A stretch of 64,000 nucleotides of DNA, from assembly GCF_016616885.1 (NCBI RefSeq), contig NZ_CP067102.1, positions 620,001 to 684,000 of the forward strand, given 5' to 3'. Below, piece after piece: positions 44,981 through 53,281 of the stretch. This DNA is from Bradyrhizobium diazoefficiens (lineage in GTDB: Bacteria; Pseudomonadota; Alphaproteobacteria; Rhizobiales; Xanthobacteraceae). The position numbers and the translations under genes are program-made. The notes under the pieces were generated by a model. That model ran no database searches, was not told where the DNA came from, and saw only the letters and a list, made by a program, of their open reading frames with translations. Each line of letters opens with the position of its first letter. Positions within the stretch are counted from its first letter, which is position 1.

Positions 44981-45937
44981 ATGGCGAAGAACTTCGCATC
45001 CACCGGCGATCTCTCCGAGAAGAAGATCACCTTCTCCGAGATCGGCACCGATCTCTACGCCTTCACCGCCGAGGGCGATCCGAACACGGCCATCATCGTC
45101 GGCGACGACGGCTGCCTCGTGTTCGACGCGCAGGCGACGCCGGCGATGGCGAACAAGGTGATCGAGCGCGTCAAAGCCGTCACCGACAAGCCGATCAAAT
45201 ATGTGGTGCTGTCGCATTATCACGCCGTGCGCGTGCTCGGCGCCTCCGCCTACAAGGCGCAAGGCATCGTTGCCTCGCAGGAGACCTATCGTCTGATCGA
45301 GGAGCGCGGCCAGCAGGACTGGGATTCCGAGTATGGCCGTTTTCCTCGCCTGTTCCAGGATGCCCAAAGCATTCCCGGTCTGACCTGGCCGACGCTGACC
45401 TTCGAAGGCGAGATGTCGATCTATCTCGGCAAGCGTGAGGTGCGGCTGATGCAACTCGGCGCCGGCCACACCTCCGGCGATATCGTCGCCTGGGTGCCGG
45501 ATGCCGAAGTCATGTTTTCCGGCGATCTCATCGAATACCACTCGGCCTGCTATTGCGGCGACGCGCATTTGCGCGAATGGCCGCTGACGCTGAACGAGAT
45601 TCGCAACTTCAACCCCAAGGCGATCGCGCCGGGTCGCGGCGATGCGCTCAAGGGCACAGCCACCGTGCGCGAAGCCATCGCGATGACGCGCGACTTCGTC
45701 ACGTCGCTCTATGGCGCGGCTGAGGTCTCCGTCGCCAGGGGCCGCACGCTGAAGGAATCGATGGCCGCGACGCGCGAGGTGATGGATCCGAAATTCCACA
45801 GCTTCGCCATCTACGAGCACTGCCTGCCGTTCAACGTGTCGCGTGCCTATGACGAGGCATCGGGGATCGACGATCCCGTGATCTGGACCGACAAGCGCGA
45901 CCAGGAAATGTGGGCGGCCCTGCAAGGAGGAGGATAG
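44981..45937 (+). CDS. MBL-fold protein with incomplete zinc motif
   Basis: 318 residues from the ATG at 44981, with TAAGGA overlapping the preceding stop as ribosome site. The fold is a metallo-beta-lactamase, but HxHxDH reads H79-Y-H81-A-V-R, and the late His is Arg (APGRG). H163 (GAGHTSGD) and D182 (FSGDLIEYH) remain. One metal site could survive; the second cannot form normally. Such proteins lie beside hmgA in rhizobia, perhaps acting on a lactone or thioester. Upstream in-frame ATG 44939 falls in the DUF2783 gene and is rejected. Confidence 0.8.
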   Translation: MAKNFASTGDLSEKKITFSEIGTDLYAFTAEGDPNTAIIVGDDGCLVFDAQATPAMANKVIERVKAVTDKPIKYVVLSHYHAVRVLGASAYKAQGIVASQETYRLIEERGQQDWDSEYGRFPRLFQDAQSIPGLTWPTLTFEGEMSIYLGKREVRLMQLGAGHTSGDIVAWVPDAEVMFSGDLIEYHSACYCGDAHLREWPLTLNEIRNFNPKAIAPGRGDALKGTATVREAIAMTRDFVTSLYGAAEVSVARGRTLKESMAATREVMDPKFHSFAIYEHCLPFNVSRAYDEASGIDDPVIWTDKRDQEMWAALQGGG

Positions 45938-45939
45938 TC

Positions 45940-47286
45940 ATGAACATCAATACCTCGCCTGATCAGATCATCCGAAGTACGGCCCAGGTGACGCCAGGCT
46001 ACATGTCCGGCTTCGGCAACAGCTTTGAGACCGAAGCGCTGCCCGGCGCGTTGCCGATCGGCCGCAACTCGCCGCAGCGCTGCGCCTACGGGCTTTATGC
46101 CGAGCAGCTCTCGGGCTCGCCCTTCACCGCGCCGCGCGGGACCAATGAGCGTTCCTGGCTCTATCGTATTCGTCCCTCGGTGAAGCATTCCGGTCGCTTC
46201 GAGAAGGCGGATGCCGGCCTGTGGCGCTCGGCGCCGTGCCATGAATCCGATCTCCCCATCGCGCAGCTGCGCTGGGATCCGGCGCCGATCCCGAAGGAGG
46301 ACATGACTTTCCTGCAGGGCGTGCAGACCATGACGACGGCGGGTGACGTCAACACCCAGGCCGGCATGGCCGCGCATGTCTATCTCATCACCAAGTCGAT
46401 GGTGGACCAGCACTTCTACAATGCCGACGGCGAGATGATCTTCGTGCTGCAGCAGGGCAATCTGCGCGTCGTCACTGAGTTCGGCCGCATCGACGCCGAG
46501 CCCGGCGAGATCGTTGTGATCCCGCGTGGCGTGAAATTCCGTGTCGAGATTTCAAATGGTCCGGCGCGCGGCTATCTCTGCGAAAACTATGGCGGCGCCT
46601 TCACGCTGCCGGAGCGCGGGCCGATCGGCGCCAACTGCCTTGCCAACGCGCGGGACTTCCTGACGCCCGTTGCTTGCTACGAGGACAAGGACACGCCGAC
46701 CGAGTTGTTCGTGAAATGGGGCGGGTCATTGTTCAAGACGCAGCTCGGCCATTCGCCGATCGACGTCGTCGCCTGGCACGGCAATTACGCGCCTTACAAA
46801 TACGATCTGCGCACCTTCTCGCCGGTCGGCGCGATCGGGTTCGACCATCCCGATCCCTCGATCTTCACGGTGCTGACCTCGCCCTCGGAGACCGCGGGCA
46901 CCGCGAATATCGACTTCGTCATCTTCCCCGAGCGCTGGCTGGTGGCCGACAATACCTTCCGGCCGCCCTGGTATCACATGAACATCATGAGCGAGTTCAT
47001 GGGGCTGATCTACGGCGTCTACGACGCCAAGCCGCAGGGCTTTGTCCCCGGTGGCATCAGCCTGCACAATTGCATGCTGCCGCACGGCCCCGATCGCGAT
47101 GCCTTCGAGCACGCCAGCAACGGCGAGCTGAAGCCGGTGAAGCTGACCGGCACCATGGCCTTCATGTTCGAGACCCGCTACCCGCAGCGCGTGACAGCGC
47201 ATGCGGCGAATGCGTCGACGCTGCAGGACGATTACGCGGATTGCTGGAAGGGACTGGAGAAGCGGTTCGATCCGAACAGGCCGTAA
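45940..47286 (+). CDS. hmgA: Homogentisate 1,2-dioxygenase
   Basis: 448 residues, the normal length. It opens homogentisate to 4-maleylacetoacetate with Fe(II) and O2. Family signatures are [39 protein letters not shown], the iron region [18 protein letters not shown] and [23 protein letters not shown] precedes the ATG at 45940, 3 nt after the MBL gene's stop, so the genes are co-transcribed. Central enzyme of tyrosine/phenylalanine breakdown. Confidence 0.96.
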   Translation: MNINTSPDQIIRSTAQVTPGYMSGFGNSFETEALPGALPIGRNSPQRCAYGLYAEQLSGSPFTAPRGTNERSWLYRIRPSVKHSGRFEKADAGLWRSAPCHESDLPIAQLRWDPAPIPKEDMTFLQGVQTMTTAGDVNTQAGMAAHVYLITKSMVDQHFYNADGEMIFVLQQGNLRVVTEFGRIDAEPGEIVVIPRGVKFRVEISNGPARGYLCENYGGAFTLPERGPIGANCLANARDFLTPVACYEDKDTPTELFVKWGGSLFKTQLGHSPIDVVAWHGNYAPYKYDLRTFSPVGAIGFDHPDPSIFTVLTSPSETAGTANIDFVIFPERWLVADNTFRPPWYHMNIMSEFMGLIYGVYDAKPQGFVPGGISLHNCMLPHGPDRDAFEHASNGELKPVKLTGTMAFMFETRYPQRVTAHAANASTLQDDYADCWKGLEKRFDPNRP

Positions 47287-47294
47287 TGTTCTTT

Positions 47295-47448
47295 CCCTCT
47301 CCCCTTCTTGTGGGAGAGGGTGGCTCGCCGTGTAGCGGCGAGACGGGTGAGGGGTTTCTCTCCCCGCGAGAGCCTCTCGCAGTACGACTCGCAGATGCAA
47401 ACCCCTCATCCGGCGCTTCGCGCCACCTTCTCCCGCAGGGGGAGAAGG
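47295..47448. repeat. Dispersed CCCTCTCCCC/GGGAGAAGG palindromic repeat
   Basis: Begins CCCTCTCCCCTTCTTGTGGG and AGAGGG and ends CTTCTCCCGCAGGGGGAGAA. Hairpins include CCCTCTCCC-GGGAGAGGG and CCTTCTCCC-GGGAGAAGG, with GGTGAGGGGTT / AACCCCTCATC joining both halves. It fills the space between hmgA and fahA. I recall this type as one of the commonest intergenic repeats in Bradyrhizobium and related genera. Confidence 0.7.
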
Positions 47449-47468
47449 AAGAAAGAATCGAGCCGAAA

Positions 47469-48743
47469 GTGTCAACGCACCCCAACGACCCCAGCCTCCG
47501 CTCCTTCATCGACATCGATCCTGCCTCCGACTTCCCGATCCAGAACCTGCCCTATGGCGTGTTCTCGACCGCGGCCGATCCGACGCCGCGGGTCGGCGTT
47601 GCGATCGGCAATTACGTGCTCGATCTCTGGGAGCTTGAGCAGGACTCCCGGCTCGATGTCGGCCCGCTCGGCGTGTTCTCCGGCCCCTCGCTCAATCCCT
47701 TCATGGCGCTCGGGCCGAAAGTCTGGACCAGGACGCGGGCGCGGATCAGCGAGCTGCTGCGCCACGATCATCCGGAGCTGCGCGACAATGAGGAGCTGCG
47801 CAAGCAGGCGCTGGTGCCGGTGCGCGACGCCAAGCTGCATCTGCCGTTCGCGGTTTCCGGCTACACCGACTTCTATTCGTCTAGGGAGCACGCCACCAAT
47901 GTCGGCGTGATGTTCCGCGGCAAGGACAACGCGCTGCAGCCGAACTGGCTGCATATGCCGATCGCCTATAACGGCCGTGCCTCCACCGTCGTGGTCTCGG
48001 GTACGAAAGTGAAGCGTCCACGCGGGCAGTTGAAGCCGCCGAATGTGGACGTGCCGAGCTTCGGACCGTGCAAGCGGCTCGATTTCGAGCTGGAGATGGG
48101 TGTGGTGGTCGGCCAGCCCTCGCCGATGGGCGGCATGCTGACGGAGAGCCAGGCCGAAGAGATGATCTTCGGCTTCGTGCTGCTCAACGACTGGAGCGCG
48201 CGCGACATCCAGCAATGGGAATATGTGCCGCTCGGCCCGTTCCTGGCGAAAGCGTTCGCGACCTCGATCAGTCCCTGGGTGGTGACGCGCGAGGCGCTGG
48301 AGCCGTTCCGCTTGAACGGGCCGGAGCAGGAGCCGGTGCCGCTGGATTATCTCAAGCAGGCGAGGCCGCATAACTACGATGTCGAGCTCGACGTCTCCTT
48401 GCGCAGCGCCGGCGTCAACGCGCCCGCCGGCATCAGCCGGACCAACTTCAAATACATGTACTGGTCGTCGGTGCAGCAGCTGATCCACCACGCTTCCTCA
48501 GGATGCGCGATGAATGTCGGCGATCTCTTGGGGAGCGGCACCATCTCCGGTCCGCAGAAGAACCAGCGCGGCAGTTTGCTGGAGATCAGCTGGAACGGCA
48601 CTGAGCCGGTCGAGCTGCCCGGTGGGGTAAAGCGCTCATTCGTGGAAGATGGCGACAGCCTTGTCATGCGTGGCTGGTGCCAGGGCAACGGCTACCGCGT
48701 CGGGTTCGGCGAGGTCGAGGGGACGATTTTGGCGGCGGAGTAG
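47469..48743 (+). CDS. fahA: Fumarylacetoacetase
   Basis: 424 residues, family-typical. It hydrolyses fumarylacetoacetate to fumarate and acetoacetate, the last step of the homogentisate path. An N-terminal SH3-like domain precedes the FAH fold: YTDFYSSREHATNVGVMFRG, CKRLDFELEMGVVVG (metal Glu), FVLLNDWSARDIQQWEYVPL (metal Asp), TNFKYMYWSSVQQLIHH. The start is GTG at 47469 (MSTHPNDPSLRSFIDID); the frame stays open upstream to 46674, but that part only shadows hmgA and the repeat. Confidence 0.94.
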   Translation: MSTHPNDPSLRSFIDIDPASDFPIQNLPYGVFSTAADPTPRVGVAIGNYVLDLWELEQDSRLDVGPLGVFSGPSLNPFMALGPKVWTRTRARISELLRHDHPELRDNEELRKQALVPVRDAKLHLPFAVSGYTDFYSSREHATNVGVMFRGKDNALQPNWLHMPIAYNGRASTVVVSGTKVKRPRGQLKPPNVDVPSFGPCKRLDFELEMGVVVGQPSPMGGMLTESQAEEMIFGFVLLNDWSARDIQQWEYVPLGPFLAKAFATSISPWVVTREALEPFRLNGPEQEPVPLDYLKQARPHNYDVELDVSLRSAGVNAPAGISRTNFKYMYWSSVQQLIHHASSGCAMNVGDLLGSGTISGPQKNQRGSLLEISWNGTEPVELPGGVKRSFVEDGDSLVMRGWCQGNGYRVGFGEVEGTILAAE

Positions 48744-48765
48744 GCTCCGTCGCTGCCACATACTC

Positions 48766-48943
48766 CGTCATTGCGAGTTGAGCACCGGCCAGACGGCCGA
48801 CCCCTCTGGATGAAAATGGGTGATTGCTCCTGACGGAGTCGGCTGGAACTCACCCACTTTCTTCTTAGCGCAGCGAAGCAATCCAGAATCTCTCCACGGA
48901 GGGATGCTGGATTGCTTCGTCGCAAGGGCTCCTCGCAATGACG
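48766..48943. repeat. REP palindrome of CGTCATTGCGAG type, interrupted
   Basis: Outer arms CGTCATTGCGAG (48766-48777) and CTCGCAATGACG (48932-48943) are perfect 12-bp inverted repeats. Inner arms GAAGCAATCCAG and CTGGATTGCTTC also pair. The element at 48778-48868 separates the left arm from the remainder; without it the repeat would be 87 bp, as in the intact copies I recall from Bradyrhizobium. Lies between fahA and the DUF1272 gene. Confidence 0.75.
48778..48868. mobile_element. 91-bp short mobile element, copy 2 (inside a REP)
   Basis: Same 91 bp as 18326-18416 with a single change. It follows CATTGCGAG of the REP's left arm and is followed by CGCAGCGAAGC, the natural continuation of that REP. 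Removing it rejoins the palindrome with no missing or extra base, apart from a 1-2 nt ambiguity at the CT junction. Same orientation relative to the 9-mer as copy 1. Confidence 0.7.
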
Positions 48944-48956
48944 GTGTGGAGAGAGC

Positions 48957-49268
48957 CTACCGCCTCTCCGGCGGCACGTCCCTGACCCTCGCGCAATGTG
49001 CAGCGACGTCTTCGACGCTGTATTTCAAATGTACCCGCTTGTCGGACGGCGCCTGCTTGCTCGTGCACACGCCCGGTCTCCATTCCTGCGCTGGCCTGAT
49101 CGGGCGTGGGGCAAAACCGCCGCCGCAATTCGGGCAGACGTTGAAGAGTTTTGTCTCCACGCAGTCCGCACAGAACGTGCATTCATAGGAGCAGATCCGC
49201 GCATCCGTCGCATGAGGCGGCAGGTCGCGGTCGCAATATTCGCAGTTCGGTCGAAGCTGGAGGGCCAT
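48957..49268 (-). CDS. DUF1272-family zinc-ribbon-like protein
   Basis: 103 residues. MALQLRPNCEYCDRDLPPHA and ICSYECTFCADCVETKLFNV, then CPNCGGGF, give five CxxC-type Cys clusters of the DUF1272 family, likely binding zinc. A basic C-terminal tail (SDKRVHLKYSVEDVAAH) extends past the usual domain. Function unknown. Next to the Lrp gene on the same strand but not clearly part of the tyrosine pathway. Confidence 0.8.
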   Translation of the reverse strand: MALQLRPNCEYCDRDLPPHATDARICSYECTFCADCVETKLFNVCPNCGGGFAPRPIRPAQEWRPGVCTSKQAPSDKRVHLKYSVEDVAAHCARVRDVPPERR

Positions 49269-49342
49269 GGTTGAATCTCCGAAAGCTGGCCGGGATCATC
49301 GCAGACCGTGTGCACAGCGCGAATGGCGTAGTTCCCTCGATT

Positions 49343-49822
49343 TCAGCCAGCCTTGATTTCCTTGAGCGGTAGCCGCGAGCTTTCCTTGAGCCGGTCGAGC
49401 ACGATCGAGGAGCGCACATGCGCCACGCTCTGGTGCGGCATCAGCACGTCGTTGACGAGGTTGGAGAGCCCCTTGAGGTCGCGCAGCACGGCCTTCAGCA
49501 CGTAGTCGGCGTCGCCCGTGAGCGAATAGGCTTCCTGGATCTCGTCGATCCGGTTCACCAGCGCGCGAAAGCGTTTTGAGTTGTCCGGCGAGTGGGTCGC
49601 AAGCCCGACCTGGATGAAAGCGATCACGCCGAAGCCGAGCGCCTCGCTGGAGAGGTCGGCGTGATAGCCGGCGATGACCTGCTCTTCCTCCAGCCGCATT
49701 CGCCGGCGCGAGCATTGCGAGGCCGAGAGGCCGGCCAGCTCGGCAAGCTCCTGGTTGGTGAGGCGACCGTCGTCCTGGAGTGCGCCCAGGATCTTGAGGT
49801 CGAAGGCATCCAGAGAAATCAT
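49343..49822 (-). CDS. Lrp/AsnC-family transcriptional regulator
   Basis: 159 residues: an N-terminal helix-turn-helix (DLKILGALQDDGRLTNQELA, LAGLSASQCSRRRMRLEEEQ) and a RAM ligand domain (GFGVIAFIQVGLATHS, YSLTGDADYVLKAVLRDLKG). It is divergent from hppD with a palindrome between, so it probably senses an aromatic amino acid such as tyrosine or phenylalanine and controls hppD, as related HPPD-linked Lrp proteins do. That role is inferred from position. Confidence 0.88.
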   Translation of the reverse strand: MISLDAFDLKILGALQDDGRLTNQELAELAGLSASQCSRRRMRLEEEQVIAGYHADLSSEALGFGVIAFIQVGLATHSPDNSKRFRALVNRIDEIQEAYSLTGDADYVLKAVLRDLKGLSNLVNDVLMPHQSVAHVRSSIVLDRLKESSRLPLKEIKAG

Positions 49823-49840
49823 GCGCTATTTGCCCATTCC

Positions 49841-49857
49841 ATGCACGGATCGTGCAT
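49841..49857. promoter_or_regulatory. Lrp-type palindrome ATGCACG-GAT-CGTGCAT
   Basis: Perfect 7-3-7 inverted repeat, 19 nt upstream of the lrp start and 88 nt upstream of hppD. A second related pair, GCAC-N7-GTGC (49883-49897), follows with about four helical turns between centres, matching Lrp octamer binding to spaced sites. Confidence 0.55.
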
Positions 49858-49944
49858 AGGATAGTCAAAACGCGTCCTATTTGCACGCTCATTGTGCGTC
49901 CCCTGAAGGATAGTTCATCCCAGCAGCAAACTTGGGAGAGCACC

Positions 49945-51063
49945 ATGGGTCCGTTTCCGCACGATGCACCGCCGGCCACGATCACCGCCGACAATCCGAT
50001 GGGCACCGACGGCTTCGAGTTCGTCGAATATGCCCATCCCAATCCGCAAGAGCTGCATGACCTGTTCAAGCTGATGGGCTATGCGCCCGTCGCGCGCCAC
50101 AGAACTAAGAAGATCACGGTCTATCGTCAGGGCGACATCAACTATCTCGTCAACGAGGAGCCCGGCACCCACGGCTACGACTTCGTTGCCGCGCACGGTC
50201 CCTGCGCGCCGTCGATGGCGTTCCGCGTGGTCGATGCGAAGGTGGCCTATGACCGGGCGATCTCGCTCGGTGCGGAGCCTGCGGAGGCGTTATCCGCACA
50301 GAAGACGCTCGATGTCCCCGCGATCAAGGGAATCGGCGGCAGCCTGCTCTATTTCGTCGATCGCTATGGGGCCAAGGGCTCGGCCTATGATGCCGAGTTC
50401 GAATGGCTCGGCGCGCGTGATCCGTGTCCTGCCGGCGCCGGTCTGTTCTATCTCGATCACCTCACCCACAACGTCCATCGCGGCCGCATGGATGTCTGGA
50501 CCGGCTTTTACGAGAAGCTCTTCAACTTCCGGCAGATCCGCTTCTTCGACATCGAGGGCCGCGCCTCCGGCCTATTTTCGCGCGCGCTGACGAGCCCGGA
50601 CGGCAAGATCCGGATTCCCATCAACGAGGACGCCGGCGATTCCGGCCAGATCGAGGAATATCTGACGATCTATCGCGGCGAGGGCATTCAGCACATCGCC
50701 TGCGGCTGCCGCGACATCCACCGCACCATCGAGGGCCTGCGCGAGGCCGGGCTGCCCTTCATGCCGTCGCCGCCGAACACCTATTTCGAGCGGATCGACG
50801 CGCGCCTGCCCAAGCACGGCGAGGACGTCGCGCGCTTGCAGAAGAACGGCATCCTGATCGACGGTGAAGGCGTCGTTGACGGCGGTCAGACCAAGGTGCT
50901 GCTGCAGATCTTCTCGGCCAATGCGATCGGCCCGATCTTCTTCGAGTTCATCCAGCGCAAGGGTGACGACGGCTTTGGCGAGGGCAACTTCAAGGCCCTG
51001 TTCGAGTCGATCGAGGAAGACCAGATCCGGCGCGGGGTGTTGAAGGTGGAGGATGCGGCCTGA
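49945..51063 (+). CDS. hppD: 4-Hydroxyphenylpyruvate dioxygenase
   Basis: 372 residues. It converts 4-hydroxyphenylpyruvate to homogentisate. The Fe(II) ligands are H172 (YLDHLTHNV), H250 (GIQHIACGC) and E334 (IFFEFIQRKG), all intact; the C-terminal FGEGNFKALFESIEEDQ is the conserved gate helix. GGGAG 7 nt before the ATG at 49945 sets the start; the upstream in-frame ATG at 49852 falls in the Lrp operator. Supplies the substrate of hmgA encoded 3 kb away. Confidence 0.96.
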   Translation: MGPFPHDAPPATITADNPMGTDGFEFVEYAHPNPQELHDLFKLMGYAPVARHRTKKITVYRQGDINYLVNEEPGTHGYDFVAAHGPCAPSMAFRVVDAKVAYDRAISLGAEPAEALSAQKTLDVPAIKGIGGSLLYFVDRYGAKGSAYDAEFEWLGARDPCPAGAGLFYLDHLTHNVHRGRMDVWTGFYEKLFNFRQIRFFDIEGRASGLFSRALTSPDGKIRIPINEDAGDSGQIEEYLTIYRGEGIQHIACGCRDIHRTIEGLREAGLPFMPSPPNTYFERIDARLPKHGEDVARLQKNGILIDGEGVVDGGQTKVLLQIFSANAIGPIFFEFIQRKGDDGFGEGNFKALFESIEEDQIRRGVLKVEDAA

Positions 51064-51066
51064 ACC

Positions 51067-51160
51067 GTCATTCCGGGCGCGCGCCAGCGCGAACCCGGAA
51101 TCTCGACCTCGCAATCTCCAGATTCCGGGTTCGCTCGCGTCGCGAGCGCCCCGGAATGAC
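51067..51160. repeat. Dispersed palindrome GTCATTCCGGG type, double form, copy 3
   Basis: Outer GTCATTCCGGG (51067-51077) and CCCGGAATGAC (51150-51160). An inner 13-bp perfect pair GAACCCGGAATCT (51091-51103) / AGATTCCGGGTTC (51119-51131) makes this a two-unit form. It fills the space between the convergent hppD and racemase genes and can act as a shared terminator. Confidence 0.75.
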
Positions 51161-51161
51161 A

Positions 51162-52268
51162 TCAGCGCTTCCACGCGTTCATCACCGCGCCGATCTCCGC
51201 GCCTTCCGGCTCGCGCACCGCTGACGGCGTACGCGAGAAGCGCGGCGCCGGCGCGGGCTGTTTCACGCCGTGGCGCTCGATGAAGACATCGCGGGCGACC
51301 ATGTGCGGATGCTCGGTTGCTTCCGACATGGTCAGCACCGGCGCGAAGCAGATGTCGCTGCCTTCCATGATCTTGCACCAGTCCTCGCGCGTCTTGCGCT
51401 TGAACACGGCCTTGAGCTTCTCCTTCAGCGCGGGCCAGGCACTGGGGTCCATCTGCGCGTCGAAGTCGGCATCTAGCAGGCCCGCGTGCTCGCGCAGCAG
51501 CGCGTAGAACTGCGGTTCGATCGAGCCGATCGAGACGAAATGGCCGCAGGCGCATTCATAGACGCCGTAGAAGTGGGCGCCGCCGTCGAGGAAATTCCGG
51601 TTGCGGCCCTCGGTCCAGCGGCCGATCGTTTTCATGTCGAAGAAGAACGACATCAGCGATGCCGCGCCGTCGCACATCGCGGCGTCGACCACCTGGCCCT
51701 TGCCGGACTTTGATGCTTCCAGCAGTGCAGCGAGCACGCCGACGACGAGATAGAGCGCGCCGCCGCCGAAGTCGCCGACCAGATTGAGCGGCGGCACTGG
51801 CGCTTCCTTAGGTCCGATCGCGGCGAGCGCACCGGTGATCGAGATGTAGTTGATGTCATGGCCGGCGGCATTCGCCAGCGGGCCTTCCTGGCCCCAGCCG
51901 GTCATGCGGCCGTAGACGAGCTTTGGATTGCGCGCGAGCACGACATCGGGGCCGAGGCCGAGGCGTTCCATCACGCCGGGACGAAAACCTTCGACCAGCG
52001 CGTCGGCGCTGGCGAGCAGGTCGAGCACCTGCGCGATTGCGGTCTTGTCCTTGAGATCGAGCTCGATCACCTTGCGACCGCGGCCCGCCACCGACTTCAT
52101 GCTCTTCTTCGCGCCGACGCGGTCGAGCGTGACGACATCGGCGCCCATGTCGGCCAGCATCATGCAGGCGAACGGGCCCGGTCCGATGCCGGCGAATTCG
52201 ACGACGCGGAAGCCCGCGAGCGGGCCGGTGGTGCGGACGGACGTGTTCTGGGCTGGTTTGTCGAGCAC
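51162..52268 (-). CDS. Alpha-methylacyl-CoA racemase-like enzyme (CaiB/BaiF family III CoA-transferase fold)
   Basis: 368 residues from a GTG at 52268 ([15 protein letters not shown]), with GAGGA upstream. [20 protein letters not shown] and [17 protein letters not shown] are the family N-terminus. The His/Asp pair expected of alpha-methylacyl-CoA racemases is seen in [14 protein letters not shown] and [16 protein letters not shown], favouring a racemase over a CoA-transferase. It would epimerise branched acyl-CoAs for beta-oxidation. A palindrome at 52340 suggests its own promoter, separate from the cox-like operon upstream. Confidence 0.83.
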   Translation of the reverse strand: MLDKPAQNTSVRTTGPLAGFRVVEFAGIGPGPFACMMLADMGADVVTLDRVGAKKSMKSVAGRGRKVIELDLKDKTAIAQVLDLLASADALVEGFRPGVMERLGLGPDVVLARNPKLVYGRMTGWGQEGPLANAAGHDINYISITGALAAIGPKEAPVPPLNLVGDFGGGALYLVVGVLAALLEASKSGKGQVVDAAMCDGAASLMSFFFDMKTIGRWTEGRNRNFLDGGAHFYGVYECACGHFVSIGSIEPQFYALLREHAGLLDADFDAQMDPSAWPALKEKLKAVFKRKTREDWCKIMEGSDICFAPVLTMSEATEHPHMVARDVFIERHGVKQPAPAPRFSRTPSAVREPEGAEIGAVMNAWKR

Positions 52269-52339
52269 GTTGTTGTTCCTCGGGTCGCGGGCGGATGCCG
52301 ACGGTTCGGCAGGCGCGTCGGACGTTCCTCTCTGGAGCG

Positions 52340-52359
52340 AGTTAATTGGCTGATTAACT
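52340..52359. promoter_or_regulatory. Operator-like palindrome AGTTAAT-N6-ATTAACT
   Basis: Perfect 7-bp arms (52340-52346, 52353-52359) in an AT-rich island, 72 nt upstream of the racemase GTG and past the cox-operon terminator. The shape suits a TetR or GntR repressor of acyl-CoA metabolism; no such regulator gene is adjacent. Confidence 0.5.
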
Positions 52360-52410
52360 TTTCTCGCCTTCGCGCCGGCGAGGCAAGCGGTTTTCATGCA
52401 TCGGCGCATC

Positions 52411-52440
52411 AAAAAAGCGGCGCGCATTGCTGCGCGCCGC
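52411..52440 (-). terminator. Intrinsic terminator of the cox-like operon
   Basis: Read on the minus strand: GCGGCGCGCA, loop GCAA, TGCGCGCCGC, then TTTTTT. Ten-bp perfect GC-rich arms with a tetraloop and T-run, 29 nt past the coxM-like stop. The clearest Rho-independent terminator in the window. Confidence 0.88.
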
Positions 52441-52468
52441 GGAAGATTTGTGTTGAGGCGCTGCGATG

Positions 52469-53269
52469 TCAGCCGGCGGCAGCCACCGCGCGCTGCGCCA
52501 TTACCTTGACGAGGTTGGCGCGGTACTCGGCCGTGCCGTGGATGTCGGCCAGCAATCCACTTGCGGGAATGCTGACGTTGTCCAGTGCCGACGGCGACCA
52601 ATTCGCTTTCAACGCAGCCTCAATGGCGCCCACGCGCATCACGCCGCTCTGCGAAGCGCCGGTCGCGGCGACGCGGATCTCGCCCGACTTCGTCTGCGCG
52701 ACGAACACGGCGGTCAGCGCGAAGCGCGAAGCGGGATGCCGCATCTTGGCATAGCCCGCTTTCGCCGGAACCGGGAACGACACGGCGGTGATGATCTCGC
52801 CGTCTTCAAGCGCCGTCGTGAACAGGCCCTTGAAGAAGTCCTCGGCCAAGATCGACCGCTTGTTGGTCTTCACGGTGGCGCCGAGCGCGAGCAGCGCGGC
52901 CGGATAATCCGCGGCCGGATCGTTGTTGGCGATCGAGCCGCCGATCGTGCCGCGGTAGCGCACGGCGGGATCGCCGATCAGCGATGCCAGATAGGCGAGC
53001 GCGGGGATCGCCTTCTTCGCGGCCTCGCTGGTCGCGACGTCGTAATGCGGCGTGGCGGCCTTGATGGTCAGCGTATCGCCGGAGGCCTCGACGCCGATCA
53101 GTTCCTTGATGTTGCCGAGGTCGATGACGTCGGAGGGGCTCGCGAGCCGCTGCTTCATCACCGGCAGCAGCGTCTGGCCGCCAGCGATGAACTGTGCTTC
53201 GCTGCCCTTTGCGAAGAGAGAGGCAGCCTCATCGACTGACGAGGCGCGATGATAAGTGGTCTGATACAT
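52469..53269 (-). CDS. coxM: FAD-binding medium subunit of form II CO-dehydrogenase-like enzyme
   Basis: 266 residues. The FAD-binding motifs are [14 protein letters not shown] near residue 30 and [20 protein letters not shown] near residue 105, as in xanthine-oxidase-family M subunits. It passes electrons from the Fe-S subunit to the acceptor. The ATG is 12 nt from the coxL-like stop, so they are co-transcribed; the operon order is S-L-M. The substrate of the complex is uncertain (see coxL). Confidence 0.87.
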   Translation of the reverse strand: MYQTTYHRASSVDEAASLFAKGSEAQFIAGGQTLLPVMKQRLASPSDVIDLGNIKELIGVEASGDTLTIKAATPHYDVATSEAAKKAIPALAYLASLIGDPAVRYRGTIGGSIANNDPAADYPAALLALGATVKTNKRSILAEDFFKGLFTTALEDGEIITAVSFPVPAKAGYAKMRHPASRFALTAVFVAQTKSGEIRVAATGASQSGVMRVGAIEAALKANWSPSALDNVSIPASGLLADIHGTAEYRANLVKVMAQRAVAAAG

Positions 53270-53281
53270 CTTTCTCTCCTC

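Noticed and set aside
46674..47468. Extended N-terminus for fahA
   Set aside because: The extension overlaps hmgA in another frame and crosses a dispersed repeat; the family length fits the GTG start at 47469.
48692..48925. Short ORF across the second 91-bp element
   Set aside because: Composed of the fahA 3' end, element and REP sequence. Similar reading exists at copy 1 only because the element is shared.
19893..51160. GTCATTCCGGG palindromes as a CRISPR-like array
   Set aside because: Copies are far apart, differ in length and sit singly after gene ends: dispersed REP-type repeats, not an array.
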